Origin: Enoplosus armatus | Taxonomy: Eukaryota; Chordata; Actinopteri; Centrarchiformes; Enoplosidae | DNA: 64,000 nt | Direction: 5' to 3' | Assembly: GCF_043641665.1 (NCBI RefSeq) | Contig: NC_092186.1 | Span: 1,530,001-1,594,000 of the forward strand | In this document: piece by piece, positions 24,862 to 29,946 of the stretch | Layout: every line of letters starts with the position of its first letter | Position numbering within the stretch: position 1 is the stretch's first letter | Notes under the pieces: generated by a model | Database searches by the model: none | What the model was told of the DNA's origin: nothing | The model's input: the letters and a program-made list of their open reading frames with translations, nothing else | Translations under genes and position numbers: made by a program

Positions 24862-27800
24862 ATATATTTATAAAGTATTTATAATTATAAAGAGGATCGA
24901 CGATCTTTCAACTGCCAGCTCCATTCACTGAGTGAGTCCCCTAAAAATGAATAAGTGGACTTTTGAGATTCTCGTTGTTGTGTCTGTTTCATGATCCCTA
25001 CGTGTTTAGTTTCAGATAATGTATATATGGTCTTCTCGAATAGCAGATTATCAGTTGTGGTTCTGTTGTAGGTTCAGACCTGATGAAGGAGCACTTGAAA
25101 GAGATCAGGTGTCTGAGACAGAGACTGGAGGACTCCATCCAGACCAACGATCGCCTCCGACAGCAACTAGAGGAGAAACTGGCCCGCACTGCCACTGAGA
25201 AGGGTAACACACACACACACACACAGTCTCAGTGTGGACCCTGCAGCTATAATCAAATAATCAACTGATTAATGCTCATTTCAAATGTTGTTGTTTTAGC
25301 AGTCTTTTGGTTTCACACTGATTCCCTTTGCATTTTTCATAATCTCCTTAAAAGAAGCTGTTCATTTAAAGCTGTAGTTTGGAAGGAAAATATAGAAAAT
25401 ATTCAGTTGGTAAGAGATTTAACAAAATCTAATATAAGCTAAACATTAGCTTGTTAGCACGTCAGCGTGCACATGCTTGAGCGTCTCCCTGTCCTCTGCA
25501 GGTGCTCCTACCAACATCTACATCCAGGGTCTGGACTCGGTCGGCCAGCTCTCCAGTGAGATCAGACTTCTGAAGGAGGAGAACGTCAGTCTGCAGAACC
25601 AGCTGAAGCAGGCCACCAGAGGTACCGTCTGACGTTCACCAGCATGTCCAGGACATTTGTAACGTCACGAACAGTCTTGCTTCGGTTCAGGGTCGAATGA
25701 CTTGCTCAGCTCTGTGCTGTCATGTGTCCCCTGCAGAGGGCAGTAAGGAGGCAGAGCAGCTGAGGGAGGCGGCGCTCCTGGAGCGGGCCAGGTTGAAGGA
25801 GGCGGAGCTAGAGGCTGAGAGGTGGGCGGGGCAAAGCAGGAAACTGCAAACTGAGGCTGAAGCTCGCAACCAAGAGATGTCACAACTGAAACAGGACAGA
25901 CAGAGGAACCAGGAGAGCATCAACAGGTGTGTGTGTGTGTGTTCATGTGAAAAGTAAAGATATTTATAGAAGGTGAAGACATCTTTGTGTTTGATGGGTT
26001 GTGTACTCCAGGTGGAGTCAGTACACCGTGACATCACTGTTGAGTGTGGTTACAGGTGCAACAAAGCACTAAACTACACCCATCGGTAACGCTCTTCAAC
26101 CTGCTGTTAAGCTACTCTTTAGGGTCAAGGTTATGTATTATGTCCTCTAGGGTCCTCACAAGTATAGAAGTGCAAGTGAGCAGAGCTTTTTGATCACTGG
26201 ATATGACAATAACAAACTAAATAACGTGTGTGTTCTCACAGACTCCAGCACGAGGTGAGCGTCCTCCAGCAGCAGCTCAGTGAGAGCCGCAGTCTGGTCC
26301 ACTCTCTTCAGTGTGAGCTGCAGGTGTACCACAGAGTGTGTGGAGTCACCACAAACACACACTCAGGTGAGAGGCTGCTATATGAACTTCTTCATGTTGA
26401 GCCCCTAAAACAGAGTACAGAGTACAGAGTCCCGGCACCTGGAATTATGGCTCCAGTCAAGGATGGGACGATGCTGAAACTGCTTCACAGTTGTGTTTTG
26501 TAAACTGTTGTAAACCGTGAGAGCACCTGAACGCCCCCCTGAGCTCATTATTACAACCTCAAACTGCTGAAACAAAATAATAGTGTAATATGAACATGGA
26601 GAGGTTCGCTCACTAGATACACTGGCTAATGTTTGTGTTACTCATCTATGTGTCAATGCAGGTCAGGCCAGCGACGGTGCCCAACTCGGACACAACTCTG
26701 CGACCTTTGACCCCAGAGAGCTGCACATTCAGCTGGAGCAGCAGCTGAGTGGACAGGCTGACCCACAGCCTCGATCCAGGAGGCAGCTCTTCAATGGTCA
26801 GTATGTCTGACCCCCCCAACAGCCTTGAGAAATTCTTATTCTTCTTCTCTAAGATTCTTTTTGGAACTCAAGAGAGAAATGTGCAGATTTTTGCAATTCA
26901 GTACTGATGGAAGTCTTCCTCCACAGACAACGTCCCCTCCCCACCTGTGAGGGACACTGGACTCGTCAGTCCTTCCTCTCCTCTGCATCCTGCACAGAAA
27001 CATGCAGATGGAAGTGGAGCAGCCGGTCCAGGTGAGAACCTCACGTTCAGGCAGTCCCGACAGTTCTACCTTAAACAGTCTTCTTTAACATTGTCCGTCT
27101 CATTTACCTCCATTTTCTGTGTTCATTAACATGTCAAACTTATTATCCAACTCATGTGTCTCCCTCCTGCCCTTATTCCCAATTGTTTAATTCTCTTGTT
27201 GTCCTTCCCGGCAGCCTCGGCCCTGCAGGGTCAAGCCCCGGACGGCTCATTCGCCAACCGTCATGGCCGCCATGCAGTGGGCCACGTCGATGACTTCAAG
27301 GCTCTGCAGCAGCAGATCGTGGAGGGCAGCGCCCTCCTCCGCAAGATGGATGCTACCCTTTATTCCCTGAGCACCCCACAGGAGTTCAGCCTTAATCAGG
27401 TGAGAGATCCAGGAACATAAACATGTATGTCACGTGTTGGATTATGTTGTAGGAGATATCTAGTTTTCAAAAAAGAGCAAATATTTAGAATCAAATTATT
27501 ATTGTAGACTTTTCAGATTAAGATGAAACATCTTGTGTTTTGTGTGTGTCAGCCTTCAGACTCAGGTTCTGTCAGGAAGCTGCTGTCCGACACTAAAACC
27601 CTGCGGCAGATCCTGGAGGAGGCCGACTCTCTGCTGCAGATGTTCTGGAGAGCAGCTCTGCCAAACCTCGAGGAAACCAAACAGGTCAGAACAAACGCCT
27701 CTTTGTGCGACAGTGAAAAGTCAGAAAGCAGAGTCTGATGGAAAGGAACCAAGCAGCAGAGCACTTATGTCTGCAGCACTTACTGTCAGACCTTTATGAA

Positions 27801-29946
27801 CTGACTAAAATGACTCAGGCATCAAAACTCACTAGAAAACTGAGAGAGCATGTTTTTCATTTGATGGTGGTGATGCAGTGGTGACCTTCATTTAAAGGTG
27901 TATTCACTTTCTTTTAGAAAATAAGATTATAGGACTCAATCATAAACTAAAGTACTTCTTGAGGATCATTTACATTAATAAAGTCTTGTGTTGACGGCGT
28001 GGACCAACATGTACTGTGTGTGTTTACAGGATCAGTCTCTGAGGGAGGAGGTCGTCTCTCTCCGTCTGAGGCTCTCAGAGCGAGAACAGGCTCTAAAGGA
28101 CGCCATGGAAAGAGTGAAGAGCTCCAACCGCACCAAAGATAGCATGGAGCACTTTATAGTCAGCCAACGTGAGTCACTGATGCTCCTCGTCTCTCTAGTA
28201 GATCATATAAATCCATATATCGTATTGTTTCTTTCGTCTGTCAGTCCTGACAGATCGGTGATCTTTACATTTTCTCTTCTTTTAATGTTACAAAGCGTTC
28301 TGTCTCATTTGATCCCTGCAGAACTTTAATACTCTGATCCTGGAAAGATGAATTATCATGAGATGAGACAATCTGTCATCATCATCTACGTCTGTTTCTC
28401 TGCTTCGTCGTCTTCTAGTTCTTGTATTTTCCGGTCCTCTTTCTTCGTCCTGCTGTGGTGTTGACGGAGTTTAACTGATGAATGAACAAATGACGGCTCA
28501 CAGATTCTCTCTGCGTTTGTTTACAGTGTCGAGAACACAGGACGTCTTGAGGAAAGCCAAGACAAACCTACAGGTGAGTTCAGACGTTCCTTCTGGTTCT
28601 CTGAGGATATAAACCTTTTACTCTAGCAGGTGATTAACTAAAGAGTTGGCTGAGACGATGGTGCACACTTGATTTTTCTTAACGGGCAGAGAAAATTGTT
28701 CAGAGGTGGATCAGAAAGAATAAAAATCTGTGTTTCCTTCTCGTCTCTCCTGCTGTTTCTCTTTCCTCTGACTCCTGCTGAGTCTCCTCAGGAGAATGAG
28801 CTGAGGATTTCCTCCCTTCGCCATGCCTCTTTCTCCATTCCTCCTTCCTCCTCCTCCTTTTCCTCCTCCTCCTCCTCCTCCTCCTCTTCCTCACACCCCT
28901 GGCCTGGTAAAGGTATGGTCCCCTGTGCTCGCTTCAGTTCCCAGATAACATAATGAAGCTGCTTGTTTTTTTTTGATGAAAACACTGGTGTTGAAATGAT
29001 TGTTGCATATTAAGTGATTTCATTTTAAACTTAAAGTCATAAACCAGTAACCGTCAGTGTTTTATCAGAGGCAGACTGAGACACCAGAGCCAACATCCTG
29101 TACTAGCTTTCTGCTAACGTCTCCATCTTATCTACAGAGTTTTGATACTTGCATCTCTTACTCGACTAACAAAAGAACACACATGTCCGAGCACGCGGGT
29201 GATGATCAACATTATGCCTGTAGAGGCAGATGTGTTGTACATCCGAACCATAAAACATGAAATAAGACACTGAACGGAAACAGAAGAACCTTTACACTGG
29301 AAATGATTTGTGTGTGTGTGTTTGTGTCTGTGTTGTTTAACACAAGTGGCAGTTTGAAGTTTAATATTTTACTCACCGGGAATGTTTGGAAGTTCTTCAT
29401 CTACTTAATCACTGTCAGTTTGTTTATACTCTGTCCCCTGAAGCTGTAATCCACCGAGTCTAGAGGTGTGATGTTCAAATCATTCCCTTGAATTTACTAA
29501 CTTTTGTGCTCAGTAAATGTTCCCTCAGATGAATCATTTGTGCACAAGAGCTACATAATTTGCTCGGACTCAATCCTGCATCAGATCATCATTTGCACCC
29601 TCCTCTTTCTTAATCAGGTGCTCCTCTGTGCTCCTCAAATTGAGATTGTATAAACTGGATGACAGTCACAGCTTCGTAAAGTTTTTCGTGGCAAAAATAA
29701 TTGATATGTTTTGAGCGACAAGCACAAGTGGAGTTAAGATCATACTTCATTAATGATCAACAGTATTAAATTGAGGGAATAAGTAAGTTTTTTAGGGTTC
29801 TAATTCCTCATCTGAGGGAACGTTTTATCAAGTTCTGCAGAAATACAACAAAACAAAACTCTCTGATTGTCTCTTCCGTTGTGTTTCAGGTGAAATCACA
29901 GGAGGCTTCTGTGAGCTCGCCTTCTCTCCTGGTTGGGGTGTCATGA
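3022..29946 (+). CDS. pde4dip: Myomegalin (PDE4D-interacting protein), SMYLE-type start, 35 coding exons
   Basis: Large coiled-coil scaffold of the centrosome and cis-Golgi. Known family roles are anchoring PDE4D/PKA with AKAP9 and recruiting gamma-tubulin complexes and EB1 to nucleate microtubules. Thirty-five exons with GT..AG borders join in one frame: 6942 nt, about 2313 residues, close to the mammalian long form. Order: Cys4 ZAD-like module (residues 5-54), conserved [15 protein letters not shown] block (about 195), SKLP motif (347-350), long coiled coils (425-1000), acidic tract (about 1125-1160), [18 protein letters not shown] block (about 1280), NBPF-related [15 protein letters not shown] segment (about 1470), Ser/Pro-rich stretch (1645-1860), second coiled coils (1860-2050), CM2-like [18 protein letters not shown] block (about 2145), and FWRAALP (about 2220). 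The start is the ATG at 3022, which matches the mammalian MKE(I/A)CRIC start; an in-frame ATG at 3004 would add six residues. CM1 exons of other isoforms are not in the window. Compact introns, many with CA/GT repeats. The identity is firm; individual borders are inferred. Confidence 0.93.
4294..5660 (+). other. pde4dip intron 1
   Basis: 1.37 kb. Contains a C-run at 4711-4723, a perfect RFX X-box at 4870-4883, and no coding sequence. If longer isoforms exist, their exons splice over this intron. Confidence 0.7.
4870..4883. promoter_or_regulatory. RFX X-box motif
   Basis: GTTGCCATGGGAAC fits the palindromic X-box consensus (GTTNCCATGGNAAC) at every fixed position. An extra half site GGCAAC lies 12 bp upstream (4859-4864). 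RFX factors control many ciliary and centrosomal genes. Function here is inferred. Confidence 0.55.
5661..5798 (+). CDS. pde4dip: pde4dip exon 2 (coiled coil)
   Basis: 46 codons starting [18 protein letters not shown] and ending DGETRNQ, phase 0 on both sides. The acceptor is TGTCTTTCAG and the donor CAG|GTACCA. Heptad-like spacing of L/V/A with many Q, E and R residues fits the myomegalin coiled coil that begins just after the first exon. Confidence 0.85.
5939..6058 (+). CDS. pde4dip: pde4dip exon 3 (coiled coil)
   Basis: 40 codons, [20 protein letters not shown] onward, phase 0. The pattern matches the mammalian segment LQEKLNEMSYELKCAQE. The acceptor TAG comes directly after about 29 nt of TG repeat instead of a pyrimidine tract. 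The donor is CAG|GTACAG. Confidence 0.87.
6174..6266 (+). CDS. pde4dip: pde4dip exon 4 (coiled coil)
   Basis: 31 codons, [20 protein letters not shown], phase 0. It corresponds to mammalian EELYQVIEGQND. A TG repeat (6144-6166) lies just before the GAGAGCAG acceptor; the donor is CAG|GTTTGT. Confidence 0.88.
6476..6685 (+). CDS. pde4dip: pde4dip exon 5 (coiled coil)
   Basis: 70 codons from [20 protein letters not shown] to RRETERHNQ, phase 0. [15 protein letters not shown] corresponds to mammalian LDLQSALFCSQLEIQ. The acceptor is CGCTGCAG and the donor CAG|GTGAGC. Rich in Q/A/R heptads. Confidence 0.88.
6804..6962 (+). CDS. pde4dip: pde4dip exon 6 (coiled coil)
   Basis: 53 codons, [20 protein letters not shown] to [11 protein letters not shown], phase 0. 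It is highly charged. The donor GAG|GTCTGA is weak, but it is the only one that keeps the frame: reading on gives a stop at once. Confidence 0.85.
6963..7387 (+). other. pde4dip intron 6
   Basis: 425 bp, dominated at its 3' side by a CA repeat (7294-7356, one TC interruption) before the GTTGTCTTTCAG acceptor. No coding seen. Confidence 0.7.
7388..7480 (+). CDS. pde4dip: pde4dip exon 7 (coiled coil)
   Basis: 31 codons, [20 protein letters not shown] to ERDRALE, phase 0. [15 protein letters not shown] matches mammalian EKLRQRIHDKAVALE. The acceptor is GTCTTTCAG and the donor GAG|GTAAAT. Confidence 0.88.
7633..7770 (+). CDS. pde4dip: pde4dip exon 8 (coiled coil)
   Basis: 46 codons, [20 protein letters not shown] to LANNEETIT, phase 0. 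It matches mammalian RAIDEKFSALEEKEKELRQL. The donor ACT|GTAAGA opens the AC/GT-repeat intron described under findings. Confidence 0.9.
7771..7866 (+). repeat. pde4dip intron 8: (AC)26-(GT)14 repeat intron
   Basis: The 96-bp intron is GTAAGA + (AC)26 (7777-7828) + a short spacer ending CAC + (GT)14 (7836-7863) + CAG. The two arms are complementary and adjacent, so the pre-mRNA can fold into a long hairpin that places donor and acceptor side by side. It has no pyrimidine tract. Confidence 0.85.
7867..8046 (+). CDS. pde4dip: pde4dip exon 9 (coiled coil)
   Basis: 60 codons, [20 protein letters not shown] to [10 protein letters not shown], phase 0. It corresponds to mammalian SMESLLRAKGLEVEQL...QLQTSLHDRNKE. 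The acceptor CAG sits at the end of a (GT)14 run; the donor is CAG|GTACAG. Confidence 0.89.
8182..8260 (+). repeat. TTC/TCC polypyrimidine tract before exon 10
   Basis: About 79 nt with no purine, made of CTT and CCT triplets, directly upstream of GGCTGTAG. It acts as an extreme pyrimidine tract for the acceptor and, as DNA, is a purine/pyrimidine mirror-like run able to form triplex structures. Confidence 0.75.
8269..8463 (+). CDS. pde4dip: pde4dip exon 10 (coiled coil)
   Basis: 65 codons, [20 protein letters not shown] to ITSRDQYIQ, phase 0. [19 protein letters not shown] corresponds to mammalian LCQRLQRKERMLQDLLSDR. It is preceded by about 80 nt of TTC/TCC polypyrimidine (8182-8260), then CTGTAG. 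Confidence 0.89.
8548..8802 (+). CDS. pde4dip: pde4dip exon 11 (coiled coil)
   Basis: 85 codons, [20 protein letters not shown] to [11 protein letters not shown], phase 0. The end corresponds to mammalian ADMESLTRNIQIKEDLIK. The donor is GG|GTCAGT. Reading through would run into a 10-bp TCTCTCTGTG minisatellite, so the longer open frame there is not coding. Confidence 0.87.
8829..8943 (+). repeat. 10-bp minisatellite TCTCTCTGTG
   Basis: About eleven to twelve units with one TG insertion and one A variant, about 26 bp after the exon 11 donor. It makes long artefactual open frames on both strands ([13 protein letters not shown] peptides). Confidence 0.8.
9158..9323 (+). CDS. pde4dip: pde4dip exon 12 (coiled coil end)
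   Basis: 166 nt, [20 protein letters not shown]..., leaving in phase 1 at [30 protein letters not shown] matches mammalian DPEDIPAMERLTQEVLLLRE. The acceptor TTCTGCAG follows a TG repeat. A coiled-coil block of about 90 residues that follows in mammals is not found (see findings). Confidence 0.85.
9324..11955 (+). other. pde4dip intron 12
   Basis: 2.63 kb, AT-rich, with TA/TG repeats near 10290-10340. No exon was found for the coiled-coil block that mammals carry here. A weak candidate open segment at 9700-9800 is discussed under findings. No recognisable transposon. Confidence 0.6.
11956..12071 (+). CDS. pde4dip: pde4dip exon 13 (acidic linker)
   Basis: 116 nt entering with 2 nt to complete GAA. 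It reads [20 protein letters not shown] then [19 protein letters not shown], exit phase 0. It corresponds to the acidic DDTEDTSTEFTDSIEEE region of mammals. The acceptor is CTTGCAG and the donor GAG|GTATGG. Confidence 0.85.
12072..12507 (+). other. pde4dip intron 13
   Basis: 436 bp, AT-rich; the acceptor is preceded by (TGTC)n and GAACAG. Nothing else seen. Confidence 0.7.
12508..12674 (+). CDS. pde4dip: pde4dip exon 14
   Basis: 167 nt, exit phase 2 (ATG AG|GTAAGA). [20 protein letters not shown] is a clear match to mammalian LKELKAQIEEAGFSSVSHIR, a conserved coiled-coil end. Confidence 0.9.
12675..12985 (+). other. pde4dip intron 14
   Basis: 311 bp of ordinary sequence; the branch/acceptor region CCTCCGTCTGTTTAAAG is pyrimidine-rich. 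Nothing else seen. Confidence 0.65.
12986..13295 (+). CDS. pde4dip: pde4dip exon 15 (acidic tract)
   Basis: 310 nt, entry phase 2, exit phase 0. It starts [18 protein letters not shown] and contains two runs of E/D (about 13098-13166), the sequence [20 protein letters not shown], and [10 protein letters not shown] at the end. The acceptor is GTTTAAAG and the donor CAG|GTAGGG. Low complexity from GAG/GAC repeats. Confidence 0.87.
13392..13569 (+). CDS. pde4dip: pde4dip exon 16 (coiled coil)
   Basis: 178 nt, entry phase 0, exit phase 1 (CTGCTCA|GTGAGT). [20 protein letters not shown] corresponds to mammalian LQEKLLLSEATVFAQANELE. Confidence 0.9.
13694..13810 (+). CDS. pde4dip: pde4dip exon 17 (invariant [18 protein letters not shown] block)
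   Basis: 117 nt, phase 1 in and out. [20 protein letters not shown] is nearly identical to the mammalian protein and is one of the best anchors for the gene identity. It lies after a (CTT)n tract ending CTGCAG; the donor is CCAG|GTACGT. Confidence 0.92.
13811..14435 (+). other. pde4dip intron 17
   Basis: 625 bp, AT-rich in its centre. A 71-codon open frame there has no family resemblance and is taken as chance. Confidence 0.65.
14436..14904 (+). CDS. pde4dip: pde4dip exon 18
   Basis: 469 nt, phase 1 in, phase 2 out (CCGGG|GTGAGT). It contains [20 protein letters not shown], a coiled coil [43 protein letters not shown] and KSATWPG. These correspond to mammalian NLKSRVRSLSVTSDYS, DEDEGWLSDG and SASWPGKYD. 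The largest internal exon. Confidence 0.91.
14905..16250 (+). other. pde4dip intron 18
   Basis: 1.35 kb, AT-rich, no repeat or coding signal that I can support. Confidence 0.65.
16251..16486 (+). CDS. pde4dip: pde4dip exon 19 (NBPF-related segment)
   Basis: 236 nt, entry phase 2, exit phase 1. [20 protein letters not shown], then [14 protein letters not shown] and [19 protein letters not shown], very close to the mammalian myomegalin exon. The same pattern (RELxxLRxxLREGR) occurs in the N terminus of primate NBPF proteins. The acceptor is TTTGTAG and the donor GAC|GTGAGT. Confidence 0.92.
16608..16656 (+). CDS. pde4dip: pde4dip exon 20 (49-nt exon)
   Basis: Short exon, phase 1 in and 2 out: [17 protein letters not shown], corresponding to mammalian KDHKSEKDQAGLEPLALR. 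The donor is CG|GTCAGA, followed almost directly by a long GT repeat. It is called because phases on both sides fit and the peptide continues into [10 protein letters not shown]. Confidence 0.82.
16679..16752 (+). repeat. (GT)n microsatellite
   Basis: 74 nt of GT with GAGT interruptions, starting 23 nt after the exon 20 donor. Confidence 0.85.
19292..19348 (+). repeat. AG-rich (GAGA/GGGAGA) tract
   Basis: 57 nt of nearly pure purine, about 1.45 kb before the candidate alternative first exon. GAGA-type tracts are common near vertebrate promoters, but no function is shown. Confidence 0.7.
20791..20954 (+). CDS. pde4dip: Candidate internal alternative first exon of pde4dip
   Basis: An open frame begins after a TAG near 20744, with in-frame ATGs at 20791 and 20812. 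It reads through [20 protein letters not shown], then [20 protein letters not shown], to a strong donor ACAA|GTAAGA in phase 2. That is exactly the phase taken by exon 21, giving ...[14 protein letters not shown]. The result would be a short isoform of about 814 residues (exons 21-36) lacking the first coiled coils. The peptide is amphipathic and Leu/Arg/Lys/Glu-rich, as expected for a helix feeding the coiled coil. I do not recognise a named isoform. Promoter use and transcription are inferred. Confidence 0.62.
21325..21394 (+). mobile_element. 3' end of a non-LTR retrotransposon (L2/Rex/CR1-like)
   Basis: GTAACTGTGTAATTTCCCCT, then CCGGGGATCAATAAAGTATT and a short tandem CTGATT tail. This 3' UTR signature with its 6-bp repeat tail is typical of fish LINE elements. 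Only the 3' end is visible, as expected for 5'-truncated insertions; no reverse transcriptase reading frame is seen upstream. Family assignment is tentative. Confidence 0.6.
22797..22860 (+). repeat. (AT)n followed by (GT)n before exon 21
   Basis: 33 nt of AT (22797-22829) then a short spacer and 16 nt of TG (22845-22860), ending at the ACAG acceptor. No pyrimidine tract is present. Confidence 0.85.
22865..23133 (+). CDS. pde4dip: pde4dip exon 21 (coiled coil, poly-His)
   Basis: 269 nt, entry phase 2, exit phase 1. [19 protein letters not shown], then a run of six His, [19 protein letters not shown] and [13 protein letters not shown]. It matches mammalian LSRELQEKEKVIEVLQAKL and ELEACSDMDIVSE. 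The acceptor ACAG follows (AT)n and (GT)n repeats. Confidence 0.91.
23273..23422 (+). CDS. pde4dip: pde4dip exon 22 (Ser/Cys-rich)
   Basis: 150 nt, phase 1 in and out: [20 protein letters not shown] to KPVDMQSQT. Probably disordered; HSHSGSVS is similar to mammalian HSSHSAVLS. The acceptor is TTTCCAG and the donor ACAG|GTAGGC. Confidence 0.8.
23551..23760 (+). CDS. pde4dip: pde4dip exon 23 (Ser/Pro-rich, then helix)
   Basis: 210 nt, phase 1 in and out. [20 protein letters not shown], then [20 protein letters not shown], which matches mammalian VVSLAEAQQELQMLQKQLGE. The poly-Ser run is coded by (TCC)7. The donor GAGA|GTGCGT is chosen because it keeps phase into the next exon. Confidence 0.84.
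23761..24480 (+). other. pde4dip intron 23
   Basis: 720 bp; T/C-rich in the middle (24060-24120, 24280-24340) and a TA/TG repeat at 24386-24426. Nothing coding. Confidence 0.65.
24481..24765 (+). CDS. pde4dip: pde4dip exon 24
   Basis: 285 nt, phase 1 in and out. [20 protein letters not shown], then [31 protein letters not shown]. The end matches mammalian KWDVMRPQKGSVSGDLSSGSSVYQ. Only this frame is open. The acceptor is CTTCTTCAG and the donor CACAG|GTGAGA. Confidence 0.87.
24766..25071 (+). other. pde4dip intron 24
   Basis: 306 bp with a (TA)n repeat at about 24829-24857; otherwise ordinary. Confidence 0.65.
25072..25203 (+). CDS. pde4dip: pde4dip exon 25 (coiled coil)
   Basis: 132 nt, phase 1. 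[20 protein letters not shown] then [18 protein letters not shown] matches mammalian ADLLEEHLGEIRNLRQRLEESICINDRLREQLE. The donor AAGG|GTAACA runs straight into a CA repeat. Confidence 0.92.
25502..25621 (+). CDS. pde4dip: pde4dip exon 26 (coiled coil)
   Basis: 120 nt, phase 1. [20 protein letters not shown] then [19 protein letters not shown]. It corresponds to mammalian STSNFYSQGLESIPQLCNENRVLREDNRRLQAQL. The acceptor is CTCTGCAG and the donor AGAG|GTACCG. Confidence 0.9.
25737..25926 (+). CDS. pde4dip: pde4dip exon 27 (coiled coil)
   Basis: 190 nt, phase 1 in, phase 2 out. [20 protein letters not shown] to [11 protein letters not shown]. It matches mammalian EHSQETESLREALLSSRSHL. The donor CAACAG|GTGTGT begins a TG repeat. 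Confidence 0.89.
25927..26241 (+). other. pde4dip intron 27
   Basis: 315 bp; starts with a TG repeat at the donor. Nothing else seen. Confidence 0.65.
26242..26366 (+). CDS. pde4dip: pde4dip exon 28 (coiled coil end)
   Basis: 125 nt, phase 2 in, phase 1 out. [20 protein letters not shown] then [15 protein letters not shown], matching mammalian RLQHKLVLLQQQCEEKQQLFESLQSELQIYEALYG. The acceptor is TCTCACAG and the donor TCAG|GTGAGA. Confidence 0.91.
26662..26796 (+). CDS. pde4dip: pde4dip exon 29 (shortened helix)
   Basis: 135 nt, phase 1. [20 protein letters not shown] then [20 protein letters not shown]. The LEQQL run is the counterpart of a longer mammalian helix (LVAEVRALRGQLEQSIQ...LQQQLESG), here much shorter. 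The acceptor is AATGCAG and the donor AATG|GTCAGT. Confidence 0.83.
26927..27031 (+). CDS. pde4dip: pde4dip exon 30 (linker)
   Basis: 105 nt, phase 1. [20 protein letters not shown] to [15 protein letters not shown] matches mammalian SPPVRDVG. Probably disordered. The acceptor is CTCCACAG and the donor CCAG|GTGAGA. Confidence 0.86.
27215..27399 (+). CDS. pde4dip: pde4dip exon 31 (CM2-like block)
   Basis: 185 nt, phase 1 in, 0 out. [20 protein letters not shown] then [16 protein letters not shown] is the most conserved C-terminal block of myomegalin and CDK5RAP2 (mammal: DGSFANKHGRHVIGHIDDYSALRQQIAEG). It lies in the CM2 region, which in this family mediates centrosome/Golgi targeting through pericentrin and AKAP9. 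Confidence 0.93.
27553..27684 (+). CDS. pde4dip: pde4dip exon 32
   Basis: 44 codons, phase 0. [20 protein letters not shown] then [17 protein letters not shown], matching mammalian [20 protein letters not shown]. The acceptor is TGTGTCAG and the donor CAG|GTCAGA. Confidence 0.92.
27685..28029 (+). other. pde4dip intron 32
   Basis: 345 bp of ordinary AT-rich intron. Confidence 0.65.
28030..28168 (+). CDS. pde4dip: pde4dip exon 33 (coiled coil)
   Basis: 139 nt, phase 0 in, 1 out (CAAC|GTGAGT). [20 protein letters not shown] then [10 protein letters not shown], matching mammalian ERELLELRTKVSKQERLLQ and ESMEQFIVSQ. Confidence 0.92.
28169..28526 (+). other. pde4dip intron 33
   Basis: 358 bp of T/C-rich intron; nothing else seen. 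Confidence 0.65.
28527..28573 (+). CDS. pde4dip: pde4dip exon 34 (47-nt exon)
   Basis: Phase 1 in, 0 out: [16 protein letters not shown], matching mammalian LTRTHDVLKKARTNLE. The acceptor is TTTACAG and the donor CAG|GTGAGT. The next exon is either the terminal one (29890) or the cassette (28792). Confidence 0.91.
28792..28912 (+). CDS. pde4dip: Candidate cassette exon 35 of pde4dip (alternative C terminus)
   Basis: After TCTCCTCAG the frame continues from exon 34 as [18 protein letters not shown], then a poly-Ser run coded by (TCC)n, then HPWPGK. Donors at 28907 (GTAAAG) or 28913 (GTATGG) both leave phase 1. The last exon would then be read in another frame that stays open to 30023. Unspliced, the frame ends at a TAA near 28948. 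Optional use is inferred, because skipping it gives the mammalian-like VKS C terminus. Confidence 0.5.
28913..29889 (+). other. pde4dip intron before the last exon
   Basis: About 1 kb after the cassette exon, AT-rich, with a short TG run at 29309-29332. No further coding seen. Confidence 0.6.
29890..29946 (+). CDS. pde4dip: pde4dip terminal coding exon 36
   Basis: Joined to exon 34 in phase 0 it reads [18 protein letters not shown] and stops at TGA 29944-29946. This parallels the short mammalian tail VKSLRALPCTPAL. The acceptor is GTGTTTCAG. If exon 35 is used, the +1-shifted frame ([20 protein letters not shown]...) stays open to TAG 30021-30023. Confidence 0.82.
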   Translation: MKSQEASVSSPSLLVGVS

